Positions 36,201 to 49,700 of a stretch of 64,000 nt of DNA are shown one piece after another (the first letter of the stretch is position 1; each line of letters starts with the position of its first letter). Where the stretch lies: NCBI GenBank assembly GCA_963580455.1, contig OY756963.1:19735555-19799554 (forward strand). Reading direction: 5' to 3'. The notes under the pieces are model-generated. The model saw only the letters and a program-made list of their open reading frames with translations. It had not been told where the DNA came from and did not search any database. The translations under genes were made by a program, and so were the position numbers. Source of the stretch: Euonymus europaeus (taxonomy: Eukaryota > Streptophyta > Magnoliopsida > Celastrales > Celastraceae).

Positions 36201-36612
36201 ACTGGAACATCTTGTATGATGCACTCTTAATAGAGTTTCAGTGCCATTGCAGATAGCTTTCTTGGGCTCTCGGTCTCAACTCCCATGATGATTAGATTGC
36301 CAAATTTTATAGTTGGATTGGAGTATCCTGTAATAGTTTCCATAAAGAAAAGCATTTTCATCTCTTTGGAATTTTCGCAATGATTAGAGGGATATTTGGT
36401 TATTGATATGACTTGTGTTCAGCATCATTGCCAAAGATTTTTTTGTGACGTGACATTGAGGTTTCCTTTTTGATTTTGGACTGCATTTACCTTGTCTATT
36501 TCCCTTGTTTTAAAAAAGAATTTGTTAATCCTTTTTGCTATTTGCTGATTTTTTTTTTTTGCAGTCTCCTTTTATAAACAGGTACTATGGGAAGGCTCAT
36601 AATGTCCTTTGA
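27287..36612 (+). CDS. HIT4: HEAT INTOLERANT 4 (HIT4)-type chromatin protein, fourteen coding exons
   Basis: Exons: 27287-27442, 27920-27958, 28062-28115, 28266-28332, 28593-28651, 28833-28957, 29072-29131, 34108-34166, 34442-34521, 34793-34831, 35344-35406, 35501-35548, 35632-35760, 36565-36612. They give 341 residues. The N-terminus is basic ([13 protein letters not shown], nuclear-type), followed by [72 protein letters not shown], a charged helix around [17 protein letters not shown], and the C-terminal [15 protein letters not shown]. This is the layout I recall for Arabidopsis HIT4, a plant protein needed for heat-induced decondensation of chromocentres and release of transcriptional silencing under heat. 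Intron 7 is 4,976 nt because it holds a copia element in antisense orientation. No catalytic domain is visible. Confidence 0.93.
29266..29270. repeat. Copia target duplication AAGCA, left copy
   Basis: AAGCA directly before the LTR, repeated at 32943-32947 directly after the other LTR; 5 bp is the usual length for LTR retrotransposons. Confidence 0.9.
29271..29406 (-). repeat. Copia LTR (3' LTR in element orientation)
   Basis: 136 bp, TGTTGAG to CTAACA as written on the plus strand. It differs from the other LTR by three substitutions (about 2.2 percent). Confidence 0.95.
29407..29415 (-). other. Copia polypurine tract
   Basis: GAGGGGGAG on the minus strand abuts the 3' LTR; it is the plus-strand priming site of reverse transcription. 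Confidence 0.75.
29503..32088 (-). pseudogene. Copia pol remnant: integrase, reverse transcriptase, RNase H (frameshifted)
   Basis: The minus strand from about 32088 down shows integrase with [26 protein letters not shown] and [17 protein letters not shown], so the D,D,E core is kept. Then comes a Ser/Pro-rich linker and the RT start [19 protein letters not shown] and DTFSPVAK. The frame breaks near 30600-30640. It resumes at 30541 with [15 protein letters not shown] and the catalytic YVDD block, breaks again near 30290, and ends with RNase H ([38 protein letters not shown]). The breaks are single-base shifts. The C-terminal end has also drifted. Confidence 0.92.
32040..32446 (-). pseudogene. 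Copia gag N-terminus fused to pre-integrase end by deletion
   Basis: The frame starts [14 protein letters not shown] and shows the copia gag head ([27 protein letters not shown]). It then jumps directly to the GAG pre-integrase tail [11 protein letters not shown]. In complete elements several hundred residues lie between: the rest of gag, the CCHC knuckle and the aspartic protease. A frameshift near 32040-32088 separates it from integrase. Confidence 0.85.
32795..32806 (-). other. Copia primer-binding site (initiator Met tRNA)
   Basis: TGGTATCAAAGG on the minus strand directly follows the 5' LTR; compare the common plant copia site TGGTATCAGAGC. Confidence 0.85.
32807..32942 (-). repeat. Copia LTR (5' LTR in element orientation)
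   Basis: 136 bp, TGTTGAG to CTAACA on the plus strand. It is followed by the AAGCA duplication at 32943-32947. Confidence 0.95.
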
Positions 36613-37299
36613 TGGGCTCTCATTGAACTGTGCCTGGATTAGAAGATAGATGTTACAAGCCTGCTTGGCTGTTAAAGGCATCTTTATGTCAGAATTTTTC
36701 ATTACAAAATTGTTGGAAGGCATTCTGACGCTGCTGCCCCATCCTTGTATTTCCTTGATCAGTCAAGGTGAGAAAGATGCAAAGTTACAGTTTAGTGAGA
36801 TTTAGATGAACTCATTGCTGCTCTAGCCGCCCGATATAATACGTAAAATACTACGTTGAGATTCCTTTTGTTTTCTAAAATAAATTGTGTCAATGATCCT
36901 TGAGCTTCGGGTTCTTAAAATCTCCTGTAGCTTGAATTGGTCCCTGTTCCCTTCATCTCTTCATTCGCCTGAGAAACTTGTGTTCTTATCAAAGAACCTG
37001 ATTTTTTGTATGACAAGTTCAATTTAGAGCAGATGATCCCGAATTTTTTAAAATTTTACTGTACGGTAATACAATTATATGTAACATGTAATTGCATTGT
37101 TGGGTAATCCTTTTTTTTCCCTTACCATTTGAATGAATCTGGGTATGAATTGGCAGAATTGCCTTAGAAGTTGGTGAATTTGAGTCGTTCCCTTTTTTCC
37201 CATTGGGACAGTGACGGGTCCATGTAGGAATTAGGATAGTAATAAAGAAAAAAAAATGATACATATTAAGGTTTTAAAAAGAATTCTTTTATTGTAAAA
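36613..37299. other. Spacer between HIT4 and the ABC1 kinase gene
   Basis: Contains the HIT4 3' UTR. No gene or clear repeat is seen; short frames are not supported. Confidence 0.5.
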
Positions 37300-37375
37300 T
37301 GGGCTGAAAATGTGGGTTTCAACAACGCATAGCCCATTACTGACTTGGATCGCAATGCTTTGTTGGGCTTGGGCT
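37300..37375 (+). promoter_or_regulatory. Site II (TGGGCY) motifs upstream of the ABC1 kinase gene
   Basis: TGGGCT at 37300-37305, 37364-37369 and 37370-37375, and in reverse (AGCCCA) at 37331-37336, 330-405 bp upstream of the ATG. This suggests TCP-type control, common for plastid and housekeeping genes; inferred from motif and position only. Confidence 0.45.
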
Positions 37376-37704
37376 GAGAAGTCAGAACTCAGTCTGATAG
37401 ACAATTTGGGAATTGGGACCAAATGAAAATTCCATAAAGACGAAATAATATATTTTGTGACCGAGGCGAGAAGTTGTGGCGGGACTCCTTGTCCAATCAG
37501 AACCTCGAGATATCCCAGCACTCATCTTCCTTCTTGCCACGTGTCCCTCACGTCTCCACTTATTTATTTCTTTGTTTTTTTAAATTTTTTTCCCACTATC
37601 GTCTTCCTCTCTACTCTCCAGCACTTCCAACTCGCAGACCACAAACTCACTAAACTTCTCTTTCACTAAAACCATGAAAATCTGGGGCTGATCGGTGTCC
37701 TCTT

Positions 37705-40700
37705 ATGGCTTCTATTCTTCCTTTACCGCAATTCACATTCCTTTCTTCGCATACCACTTCCAGAAGACCCCGTGCCTCTCTTTCTACTACCTCGCACTCC
37801 ATACTCCATTTAGCTACAGTTGACAGTAGATTTTACGGCCTTGCGCTTACAACTAGGGTTAAATCTTTGAAAGAAGATGGAGCGGTCGTAGTGGAGGACA
37901 AAGAGCCTGAATTAGCTGAAAAGGTTAATGCTATTAAATTCAGTGGCAATGGCGCTGTGGCTTCTGCTAATAGTAGTGATTACGGCTATAATGGATCGGT
38001 TTTGGGACAGGAGGTTGTAGAGATAGGAGACGGAGTCAGTAATGGTAGCTTGGTGAAGCATGTAAAGGGAAACGGTGTTCCAGCCGAGGTGTTAATTGGG
38101 GAGGTTGAAGTTCCGGAGGCGAAAGAGGAAAGGAGAAAGAAGAAGCTTGAGGAGATAGGAAAAGAGGACGCGTGGTTTAAGCAGAGCAGCCAGGAGCAGA
38201 TTCAGGTATATATGATTGTGTGCTATCTCAGTTTGGTTATAATCACTGAGATTAATGCTGATTTTGGCATCAACGCCTAGCTCAAAGTACAAGTATGAAA
38301 TTTGCAACTGAATTTTAAGTAAACTGATATAATAGGGTTGAAGGAATTACTTGAATTTGATTCTGAAATTATTTTGCACTTAAAATGAACCTACAATGAA
38401 ATTTCCAATTCTAGCTAAAATGTAGTGTTGGTTCTCTCTCTAAATTTGATATTATGAAGAAGTATGAGTCTCTTGGGGGAAATTAGTCTATTTTTATTAT
38501 GATAGAAAGCTGTCAAAAGGGGTATTTAGGGTTACATTATTAGGTCAGTTTAAAAATTCTTATGGTAATATGTGGTCTTGCAGGTTTCTGTTGCCCCTGG
38601 GGGCCGTTGGAGTAGATTCAAAACCTATTCAGGAGTACAAAGAACCTTCGAGATATGGAGTTCTATATTATTATTTATCTTTAAGGCTTGGTTGAACAAC
38701 CAAAAATTCTCATATCGAGGTCAGTTCTTGTGGTGGGACTTTCATTCTTTTTTGTCAGTTATTGTAGTAGACTGGAACATCCAAAAATACTTTTAGTTTT
38801 CTAGTCTCGTTTCAACTCCCTTTCTTATAGATGTCCCAGAAAGAAAGCTTATCAAAAAAAAAAAAAAAATGTCCAAAGGAAATAGAAAAAGATGACAACT
38901 GTTGATACATCTCGTGGTTCAGTTGCCAAACCTTAGCATGGCTAAGGAGTAAGGAGACAAATCAACTGTACCAACCTCCCACACAAACCAAATAGGGATA
39001 TCTTGTCCTCAGTATCAATTGGTATTGTGAGGAATTTCATTTGACTTTTCTTTTGTCCTTACTGTTTTCTCCTTTCCTGAGGGGTTTGACTAGACTATCC
39101 TATGAAGCAGTAGTTCTTTCCAAATAACAAAGTTAATTGTGGCCCCAACCTCATCTTCAGCTGGGAAATGGGAGAAATTGTGTGTTTGGTTAGTGTTTTG
39201 AAAACTGTTTTCTGTTTTGAAAAATCAAATGATTGCTTAAAATTCATTTGGCTAACTGTTTTGAGTATTTATTTTTAAAAACAGTTTTCAGTTTTCAGTT
39301 TTTAAAAACTAAAAAACCAAAACAACATTTTGTTGTTTTGTACGATTTTCAAGTGGCATAATTTTAATTAAGATGAATTTATTTTATTTTATTTTTCTCT
39401 CTCTTCTCTCACTCCCAATGGATTAACTCCTCTCTTCACCGGCATCGTCGTCCGGCCACCGGAAGGCCTTGCTCCGGTTTTGACCCAAAATCATCTTCAT
39501 TTTGACCCAATCGATGAATTTGAATTTGATTTTGATAAATTTGAGTTTTATTTGGATGAATTTCAATTTCATTTGACTAAATTTTAATTTTAATTTCATG
39601 TTTTTCAGTTTCCGAAAACAAAGTCAAATATCACCAACCAAATGAATTTCTTAACAGTTTTTTTCCTAAAAAATGTTTCTAAAAACTATACTCAAAATCG
39701 TTTTTAAAAACTAAAAAAGAAAATAATATCCAAACACAAGCTTTTGGCCTGGGTGGATTATAATAACTCCATTAAGAGTTCAATTTCTAGGATTTTTGGA
39801 ATTTATAGAAATAAGAAGGCCCTAGTGAATTATTCAAGGCTTTTGTAATGGTTAACTTTCTTGGACCTTCACCTTTGAGAGGAATACTATGGACTGGGAA
39901 TTGGATTTGCTTTATGTTCCATTGGGAGGATGCTGCTACATAAAAAAGCTTCAACAGGTGTCAGTTTTGATGTCACTTGTTGTGGTAGGATACTTGCTAA
40001 GAATCTGGACAGCATTGGCAGTGAAGAGAATTCCCTTGGAAAATCATCTGGAGAACAAGAAAAGCCAGCAGAGTGATTTTCTTCAATTTGACAGCTTTTC
40101 TCGGGCAAAATTTTTAACCATTGAGAATTTTCAGAAACGTCAGTAGAGTGAGAGTAAATAGATGTTACCTTTTCCAGGAAAAAGGGGGAAATCATTAACC
40201 ACTTATTTCTTTATCGCGGTTATCGAGGTTGATTCTCGATTATGCTCTGACTTTTTAGCTCCCTCATGGCTTGTGGTATATTCCTTTTTCAAAAAACTGT
40301 AGGATTGGTACTACCATGTTAATCATTGGTTAGTATTATTATATGAACACATTCCAGTAGCTATTTCTGGGAGAACCTAGTGGCAAAGGAACTCCAGAGA
40401 TTAGCATAGTGGAGAACCAAAGTGCAATCTGTTGAGACAGTTGGCTTATACCTCCTTCCTTTTGGATTTCCGAAAGTTATACTTCTGATGAATGTTGTTT
40501 TAGATGTTTAAAATTTAAACCTATCCTCTTCTTCTTCCTTCTTTTTTTTTTCCTCATTTGATATAGGTATTTTTTACTAACCCCTTGACACCCTTTGGCA
40601 AAAGTGTCCGTTATCATTCAAATCCTCAGAAGGACAGATGCATTCACTTATGCTGTTGTGACTTCTGGGTTTTGTGCTTTCGTTTGCTCATTAATTTAGT

Positions 40701-43700
40701 ATAATTGCAGTTGTATGAATGATTAAATTTTTTACATTATCCTGTTCAAAAGATAAATTTTTTTCAACTGGTCCATGGTCAGTATTAATCTATGATTGTG
40801 TATTTGTGCTTGTGAGGATATATAGATGGCAACCACTTATTTATGCACAGATTTTTAGGTTTGGTGATATGGGGGTTACCCAATTGGTGGCTTTTTTCTA
40901 TGTAAAAAAGGATATCTGTCACAAATTACCTTTGTAGCCACAACTTTTTTTTTTTACCTTTAGTTTTTATTGTTGTGTTCTGGTTATACGTATAATTTCT
41001 TCGATTATTATAACGTATTGGCAAAAGGAGAACATGTAGAGTTGCAAGGGTGTAAACTAGATGTTACAAGTTCAATTCTTGGAAACAACCTGTCCACATA
41101 TTATGTCGTAAGGTGTGCGTATATTACTACATTCTGCTTGTCCCTGACTCTTGGCACTATGGGAGCTTTGTACACAGGAGTTGTTTACCTTTACCTATTA
41201 TAATGTTTTGGCAACTTAAGAGTTCCCTAATATTGTAACTTACGTCTAATAAGAAATTTGTAAATTTTCAATCCAGGGTAACTTGTAAAATTTTATTAGA
41301 ATATACCCTAATATGCTTTGTATTAATAAAGATTTATTTTCTTTTTCTTCTTTATCTGTCTAAAAATGTAAACCATAGAAGTCAATGAGGTTGGATATAC
41401 GATAATACCAGATTAGTGTAATTTTTTTTTGCCTCGCAAGCATATTTTCTGTTGCTCTAAACTCTTTTTTTCTTGCTGTTGCCACTGATCTGCTGTATAT
41501 GATATATTGATATCAAGACACATGATTTACAATTGCTGACTCTCCCACTCGTTGATAATCTTATGTTTTGGAAAAATTGCTTGAATAACAATTTTATGTA
41601 AGCATTTTCCTCTGCAATAGCTTAGATGCCTCTTCTTAATCTACAGGAGGAATGACGGAGGAGAAAAAAGTCTTAAGGCGAAAGGCCCTTGCCAAGTGGT
41701 TAAAGGAAAATATATTGAGATTAGGTCCTACGTTTATCAAAATTGGGCAGCAGTTCTCTACGCGTGTAGACATTCTTGCTCAAGAATATGTTGATCAGTT
41801 GTCTGAACTTCAGGTATAACTATTCTTTGAACTCTAAATCTTGATTACGGAGATTGAATATCATCGCTTTCAATTGTAGTTGTATGATATTCAAGCTTAT
41901 TGTATCAAGGAGAGAAGTTAGAAATATTGACTATTTTACGGATTATATCATTTACACGATGATATATAGTTCTGAGTGTTGGGCTATTATGAAAAAATAT
42001 ATTCAAAAAAATGCATCTAGCAGGAATACAAATGCGTCGTTAGATGTGTAGTCACATAAGGGAAAATAAGATAAGAAATGAGGTTGTTAGATCTAAGGTA
42101 GGAATAACACCAGGTTAATACTACTTTCGGTCATCGAAAGATATCTCATGTTTCATTTTGGCCACTCAAAGTTTAAACGTTTCAACTTGATCACCAAACT
42201 TTTGAAGTTGTTCCTGTTTGATCACTTGGTCAGTTTTTTCCAACTCCGGGCTGAAAAAGTTGATGTGGTAGTTTGACCTACACGTGACTTCTCCATCTGT
42301 AAAATAAAATAAACCAAAAATTATTTTAAAAAAAATTAAAATGTGGACAAAGCAAATTATGACATCTGTCCCATTCCAGAATAAAACTCAACTATCACCA
42401 TCTACTCCTACCGTTAACTCACCCATATACATCTTCCCATTCTTTGATCTTGATGAAACCCTAGCAGGTCTCAATCTTAACATCCAGCTCGATTACTTGT
42501 TCAATGATCTTGGGATGCGTGCGTAGTCGATTCCGTCTATCGAAAATGCATATTTTCCTAATAACTATTATAATATCAAAGTTGGTTCTGTTCCCGCTAT
42601 GCCTCCTGGTTACAACATCGTTAATGGTCGAAACCAAAATGGGTTCATATTAGGGGAGGAGGAGGGTCGATTCCGTATTTTACTCTGAACGGATCGGTTT
42701 TAAAGAACCTGAATAGTTTGAATGGTGGGTTGTACAATAGGCCGCTACAGATGTTGTCGGAGCTCGTTTGCTCTTGGCGCCTTGACACAACTATACCATA
42801 AAGAAGACTAGCATCGTCCGTCCACTCCCATCTGAACAGATTTGAAGACTAGTCGATCACTCTTAATTTTAAAAATAAAATTTTGGTTTATTTTATTTTA
42901 CACATGAACAAGCCACATGTATGTCAAACTGCCACGTCAATAAAAATGCTGCCCAGATTTGGAAAAAATTGACCGAGTGATTAGACTAGAACAAATTTTA
43001 AAGTTGAGTGATTAAATTGAAACGTTTGAAACTTTGAACTTTGAGTGACTAAAATGGAATTTGAGATATCTTTCTATGATTGAAAGTTGTATTAACCCGA
43101 ATAACACCACTTGTAAATAAGTTGCGAGAAAATCGGGTAAGATGGTATGAGTATGAACAACATAGACACTAGGCAAGAGTGTGGCTTAAGTATAGGGACG
43201 AATGGTGAAGGAGAATACATTCAATGAATTCTCACTTCTCATATGGATTCATGCAACAAACACAATAGTGTTTGGGATAAAAGCCTTGATGATGATATAT
43301 TGACTACTATGATAAATTGATAATAACCTCTGATATTTTGTGGTCAGCTGATATTAGCTTATAAATGCATCAACGCTGCTGAGCATAGATAAAATCAAAA
43401 AATTTCTTTCAATTTGACACGTTCATTCTGTAAATTTTGGAATGTGGTGGAAATTCCATATGTGAAGCGGTGAAAGAAACGAGGCCTACTTCCTGATTCT
43501 TGAAGGTTTCAGTTTGCATTTTTGTTGACATGATATATGTTTATATGCTAATGTTTTGGCTGGCAACTTAGCACATGCACATGTCGCAGGCACAATAATT
43601 CAATTGAATTTGTGCCTCACAAATTACTGTTGAATTTACAATCAAGACATTATATTGCTTTCCTATTATCGTATGGGTTATCTCGCTGATAATGAGCCTA

Positions 43701-46700
43701 ACGTTGTTTATAATGGGGTTGTTAAATTACCTGAAAAGCATCTTCATCAGCTGTTATTATTTAGTTATTTCTTCTGAATTGGAGATTCATATGGGCCAGA
43801 CTGATATTTTTTGTCTTACACAGGATCAAGTTCCTCCCTTCCCATCTGAGACTGCCATGTCAATAGTTGAAGAGGAGCTCGGAGCTCCCTTAGGTGATAT
43901 ATTTGATCGGTTTGACTATGAGCCAATAGCTGCCGCTAGTCTTGGTAATCTTAGTTTCGGTGACCTTTTGTACAGATATTATAGCTTGCAGAAGATGTTA
44001 AATCAGTAATTCCGTTTCACAGGTCAGGTCCACCGAGCAAGACTTAAGGGACAAGAAGTTGTGGTTAAAGTTCAAAGGCCTGGACTAAAAGATCTTTTTG
44101 ATATTGATTTGAAAAACCTTAGGGTTAGTATATATATATAGGATTAGATTCTTTGCTGATCTACATAATGTTTCATTTGCTAGCTCCTGTCAGGTGCCTG
44201 AGATTCGTTGCATATTCTTTTCGTGTTGATCTTAGATTTTAAAAGTCTCTCTCTTAATTATATGACTTTTTTCCTTTAGATTGAAAAAATAACCCAAAAG
44301 AGCAGTTGCTTATATATTTTTCATATGATATATCAATATTTCAAAATTTTCGTCTTCATCATTTTAAATTATTATTATTATTAACCATGTCATTGCAGTT
44401 TCGGTTACTGTTCATACCTCATTTCATATTTCAGAAAAAACTGGTTTAGAAAACTTTTCTTTACTATGCTGAGGTGGTTTTTTATGTGATGACTTGTTTA
44501 TCATCCATAGAATTATTTTTTACAATTGTTTTAATTCCTTGTTTTGTATGTTTATCAAGTGGTTATTAATTGCCTGATTTGAGTTCAGGCTCTGAAATAT
44601 GATATTCCTTTTGTGATTCTCATACTGCTGAAAATATTTGTTCCACAATATATCTTGAGAGGTGCTTTTTGGAAGCAGCTTAGATCCTCTAACGCATTTT
44701 GACACATCAATTATTTTTTTTCCAGGTAATAGCGGAATATCTTCAAAAAATTGACCCAAAGTCAGATGGTGCGAAGAGAGATTGGGTTGCTATTTATGAT
44801 GAATGTGCAAGTGTTCTATACCAGGTAATACCATTTCTTTTGACTGTCTGTGATTGTTCTCTCTCATTCAAAGTACATGCTACACTTTCACTTCAACTAC
44901 ATAGGTCAAAAGCTCTATTATACACAGTGAAAGATGCCAATACTAAATCCTTCATATGAGTTCATTCCTTTTTCTTTTTTTCTTTTCTGTTGTCTTTTTG
45001 GTTTTCAGTTTTTGATTCCTTTAATGCTGCCCATACCCATAGAGATGAGGAACATAAGATTGGCTATAAAATGCTTCTTAAAGTTAATATATAGTGGTTT
45101 ATATTTGTATTATTTGTTTGCTTGTAGACTTTAAAGTATAGAGATATTTACATTCCACATGCCGAGCTATTGCAAGTATCTCCTCTCTTTTTCTCTTCAG
45201 GTAGCTTATTATGTGCTTACGTGCCAACATGATTTCATTTGTCTATTCCTCTAGGGTAGTGCAAAACAACGATCGATCATTTACAAGAACTACAGTTAAC
45301 CCGTCAATTACGTCAAACGGCTGTTTTTTGGAATGTATCTAGCATTCAGTTACTCAAGCTGCTTGTCAAGCATGATCATTAAAAACTATTGACATCTACA
45401 ATTTTGTAGAAATCCTACACCTGAGAAATCTCTTGTTGTCTTGTAATTTGAAATTAGTTTAAAAAGAACCACAAAATCTTTATACCAAATATTGGGGTTA
45501 GTTATACACATCTTAAGCTTTGCTTTGCAAACATGGGAGTATCGATTTTTTTGTGGTATTTTTAAAGTAGCGGTTATGACCGGTTTTGGAGTATTCTAAA
45601 AACACCCCAATTTTGGTCAAATTAACACTGCAATGGTTTTGGAGTTAAAAAAATCCCCAAAATCAGTGTTCTTAAAATGTGAATAAGTTTTCCAGTCACT
45701 TAAAAAAAAAACCTCATTTCCAGTCTCCCAAGTTGAGCCTTGAGTGAAAACGTAGTTGGAGTCCACTATGTGCATTCTATTTCTCCGTTCTATATAATCT
45801 AAAGCGACACTCTCCTCTAAACCTTTCACAATGATGGAATATTTTTCGACATTTTTCAAAATTCTTCTACTTGCTCACCTTCTTAGCAAGTTATAAAAAG
45901 GCTGAAAAAGATGGGCACTACGTAACTGCAGCCCAAAGAAACAAGAGACCACAGTACAGAATTAAACTGAATATATAGAATAGAAGTGGTCAGTGAGCAG
46001 AAGAAAAGGATCACATCTAGTCAACTATATTTAAGATGTCTAGATCATTGCTACAATTTGAGAGCCAAAGTTTAGTGGTGGTGATCCATTTTCTGTGATT
46101 GGGTCTTTGTATATTTTGTAAGAGAAAAAACCCAAATTCTGCTATTTCTTTTCCAACCAGATTACCCGGCACTCAGATGATCATAGGGCTTTTCTAAATT
46201 ATATTTGTCTTTGTTTTTCTTCCTCAAAAGCAAGTCTCAGGCTACCTACCAATTCTGAAGCAGGATCTGTGCTCGTAAGTCATAACACCGAGCATTACCC
46301 ATTAGTTTCCGTATTGTCCACCAAATGTTTTTGGTCCAGTTGCAAATAAGAAGAGTATGTCTTATAGATTCTGCTTCCCTTTTACACGAACAGCACCTAT
46401 TGGTAGTAGAAAAGCTCTTCTCCATAAGTTGGAGAAAAAATACGAAGTGACTATTGATGGTATTCTAGCTTTCCAAATCCTCTGGCAAGGAAAATTAGGA
46501 CTTCCTGGGTGATGATTGTGGATGATCAACTAACAATATTAGGATAGAACAGTGTAACTATTGTTTTTGCATGAGGTCCAGCATAAATTATATAAGGCTT
46601 GCATTTTTGAATGATTGGTGCTTTACTTGAAACTTTTTATGCCTAATGGATACTACATGAATCTCTTTTACACAATTCTTGACTTATTTGTTTGTAATAA

Positions 46701-49700
46701 CAATAGCTCATAAGTAAAATTTTCAGGAGATCGACTATACCAAGGAAGCTGAAAATGCAGAACTATTTGCAAGTAATTTCAAAGACATGGAATATGTAAA
46801 AGTCCCAACAATATTTTGGGAATACACAACACCCCAGGTGTAATGTAATATCAATCTAAAATTTGTTTACTTGAATAATTCGTGTTATTTGAATAATTAT
46901 GTATCATCTAATTTCATATAGGTTCTTACAATGGAGTATGTCCCTGGTATCAAAATAAATCGGATACAAGCTTTAGATGAGTTGGGTATTGATCGCCAAA
47001 GGTAAAAGCTACCTTCTTGCTGGTAACTCTGGTGAAAATCTTCTTGATATGTGACCTCAAATTCTTGTGATGTCTGAAGTTGTATTAAAAATTCACTGCT
47101 TATTACTTGCCATTATTATGATCCTTTTGTTGTGTTTGTCAGGTTGGGTCGATATGCTGTTGAATCTTATTTGGAACAAATTCTGTCCCATGGATTCTTC
47201 CACGCTGACCCTGTGAGTGTTTATTATCACTCTTCATTTGTCTTCCTTTGGTTGGATATCAGTTGCACGGCTCTGACAGAGAGGCTGGTGGTTATCTTCT
47301 CAGGAGCCAGTGCTAATATTTAGGGATATATACCCGTATTACATATGGGAAAGTTTTTCTTATGCTTCATTACTTCATGGCTTCTCAATTCCCTCACCTT
47401 TGTGTAACCAGCCTTTTTATTATTAATTATTTCTCTGCAGCATCCTGGAAATATAGCCGTTGATGATGTCAGTGGTGGACGGTTGATCTTTTATGACTTT
47501 GGAATGATGGGAAGGTGTTTGAAAGACATTTTTTACTGGTTAAATATTCCTAATAATAAATGTTCTTTTTTATGCTGTGACTGTTTCTTTAAAATAAATT
47601 TTTTGGTTTGACATCATGCAGTATCAGTTCAAACATACGAGAAGGTTTACTTGAAGTCTTCTATGGAATTTATGAGAAGAACCCAGATAAGGTAGCTTTT
47701 AAACTTAATGTTAGGCAGTGAGATTGGTAGTGGCCCCCATAGTCTGCTATAATTACCCCCAGAAACTTTTACCTTAGTGCAGGTTGTTCAAGCAATGATT
47801 CAAATGGGTGTCCTTGTGCCCACTGGAGATATGACAGCTGTCCGACGGACAGCACAGTTTTTCCTTAACAGGTGCTTTTGTTGATGAATGCCCGGATTTG
47901 TTTCTTTTCTGTTGTTTTTAGTTGTAGCTGACTTAAGTAACTTAACCTTAGGGTAATTGATAAATGCCTAAGGTTCTGACTTGCACCTCTATGTATGTCC
48001 AAATGGAAATTTATGTTGGTTTCTTTTATTTCATAAGTCGCTGTCCAAGTTTACATGTGAAGAATAGAACATATTATGTTCATTGATTAGTGATGCGAAT
48101 ATCTACAAATTCATATAGATTAACCATGTAAAGAAGCGAGAGCTGAAATAATAAGTTTGTTTGTTCGAACAATTCCGAGAACTTGGGTCTTATATTGGAA
48201 CTTCTACAGTTTTGAAGAGCGTCTTGCAGCTCAAAGAAAAGAAAGGGAGATGGCCAAGGCAGAACTTGGGTTCAAAAAGCCATTAACGAAGGAAGAAATG
48301 ATTGAGAAAAAGAAGCAACGCCTGGCTGCAATCGGTTAGTCACTTGATTTAATTTATTTAAGTGTTTTACTCTTCTTGAGGAGATTCACAAATTTTTCTG
48401 GAGATTTCGCTTTTGTTTTTTCACATGCATAGTATACTACTTTTTGGCATAATAATTATAATTTCAACAAAAAGTGAGAATTTCATATTCTATTGGTCCA
48501 TTATAGTTTCAAATCAATTGGTTGTCCACACTATCTGCCTTTGATAAATTGGGTTATCCTGATTTTCCTTAATTGCACTTGTTCACTGAGAACATGAAAT
48601 TCTTGCTATTCACAGTTCTTGCATTCTCATATCAGGGGAGGATTTATTAGCCATTGCAGCCGACCAACCCTTCCGTTTTCCGGCCACATTTACATTTGTT
48701 GTTAGAGCATTTTCAGGTATTGTTATTAATTTCTTCGGGAAAGTTTTGTTCCTTGTGTTTGCTCATATTATCCTTAAGGTAGTCATTTATCTTATCTGCA
48801 GTATTGGATGGCATTGGCAAGGGTCTTGATCCTCGTTTTGACATTACTGAGATTGCCAAACCGTGAGTGTAACTTTATAATTTTTTTTTTGTAATTTTGG
48901 TCTGGATTTCAAAATCTAACATCTCTTTTGTGCTGAAATCCCATAGCTATGCATTGGAACTGCTAAAATTCCGGGAAGCTGGAGTTGAAGTAATATTGAA
49001 GGTAGATACCGTAGTGCCTATATTGTGTTATTTATCTAGTTACATTATAATTCAATGCATATCGAATCCTTTTATATTGCAGGATCTCAGAAAGAGATGG
49101 GATCGGCAGTCCCGTGCTTTCTTCAATTTATTTAGACAAGCTGACAGAGTTGAAAGGCTTGTTGAAACTATCCAACGATTGGTAGAGTTTTGCTTTTCAA
49201 TTAGAACACCAAATTATTGCATGGGATATTATTCTTCTGGTTCTAGATTGTTGCAACGTAAAAGCTTGACTCCATCTTACAGGAGCAAGGTGATCTGAAG
49301 CTACGGGTTCGAACTTTGGAGTCTGAGAGGGCATTCCAGCGTGTTGCAGCTGTTCAGAAGACAATAGGAAGTGTGAGTGTAGTTGAACCTTTTAAATAAA
49401 TTATTTCATTGATTTCTTATTCATGGCTAAATTTTCTAGAATTGTAGGCTAGGTGCCTTGATGATCTGGGATAGTTGTGGATACTAGTTATTGAGGCGTC
49501 GCGTGATCTTTTAAAAACTGAAGTTCTGAAGCTTTAGATAACATTTCCTGATCATTTATATCTCGCAGTACTCTTATCAATTTTGTTTAGTTTCATTTTT
49601 AGATTAAGTTGGCGGCTTGGTGCCAATGTCTAGTTTGATGCAAAAGTCAGGTGTATGTCGTCTCCCAGAGCTCAAGATCCCTATCATTTATTGCAAACCA

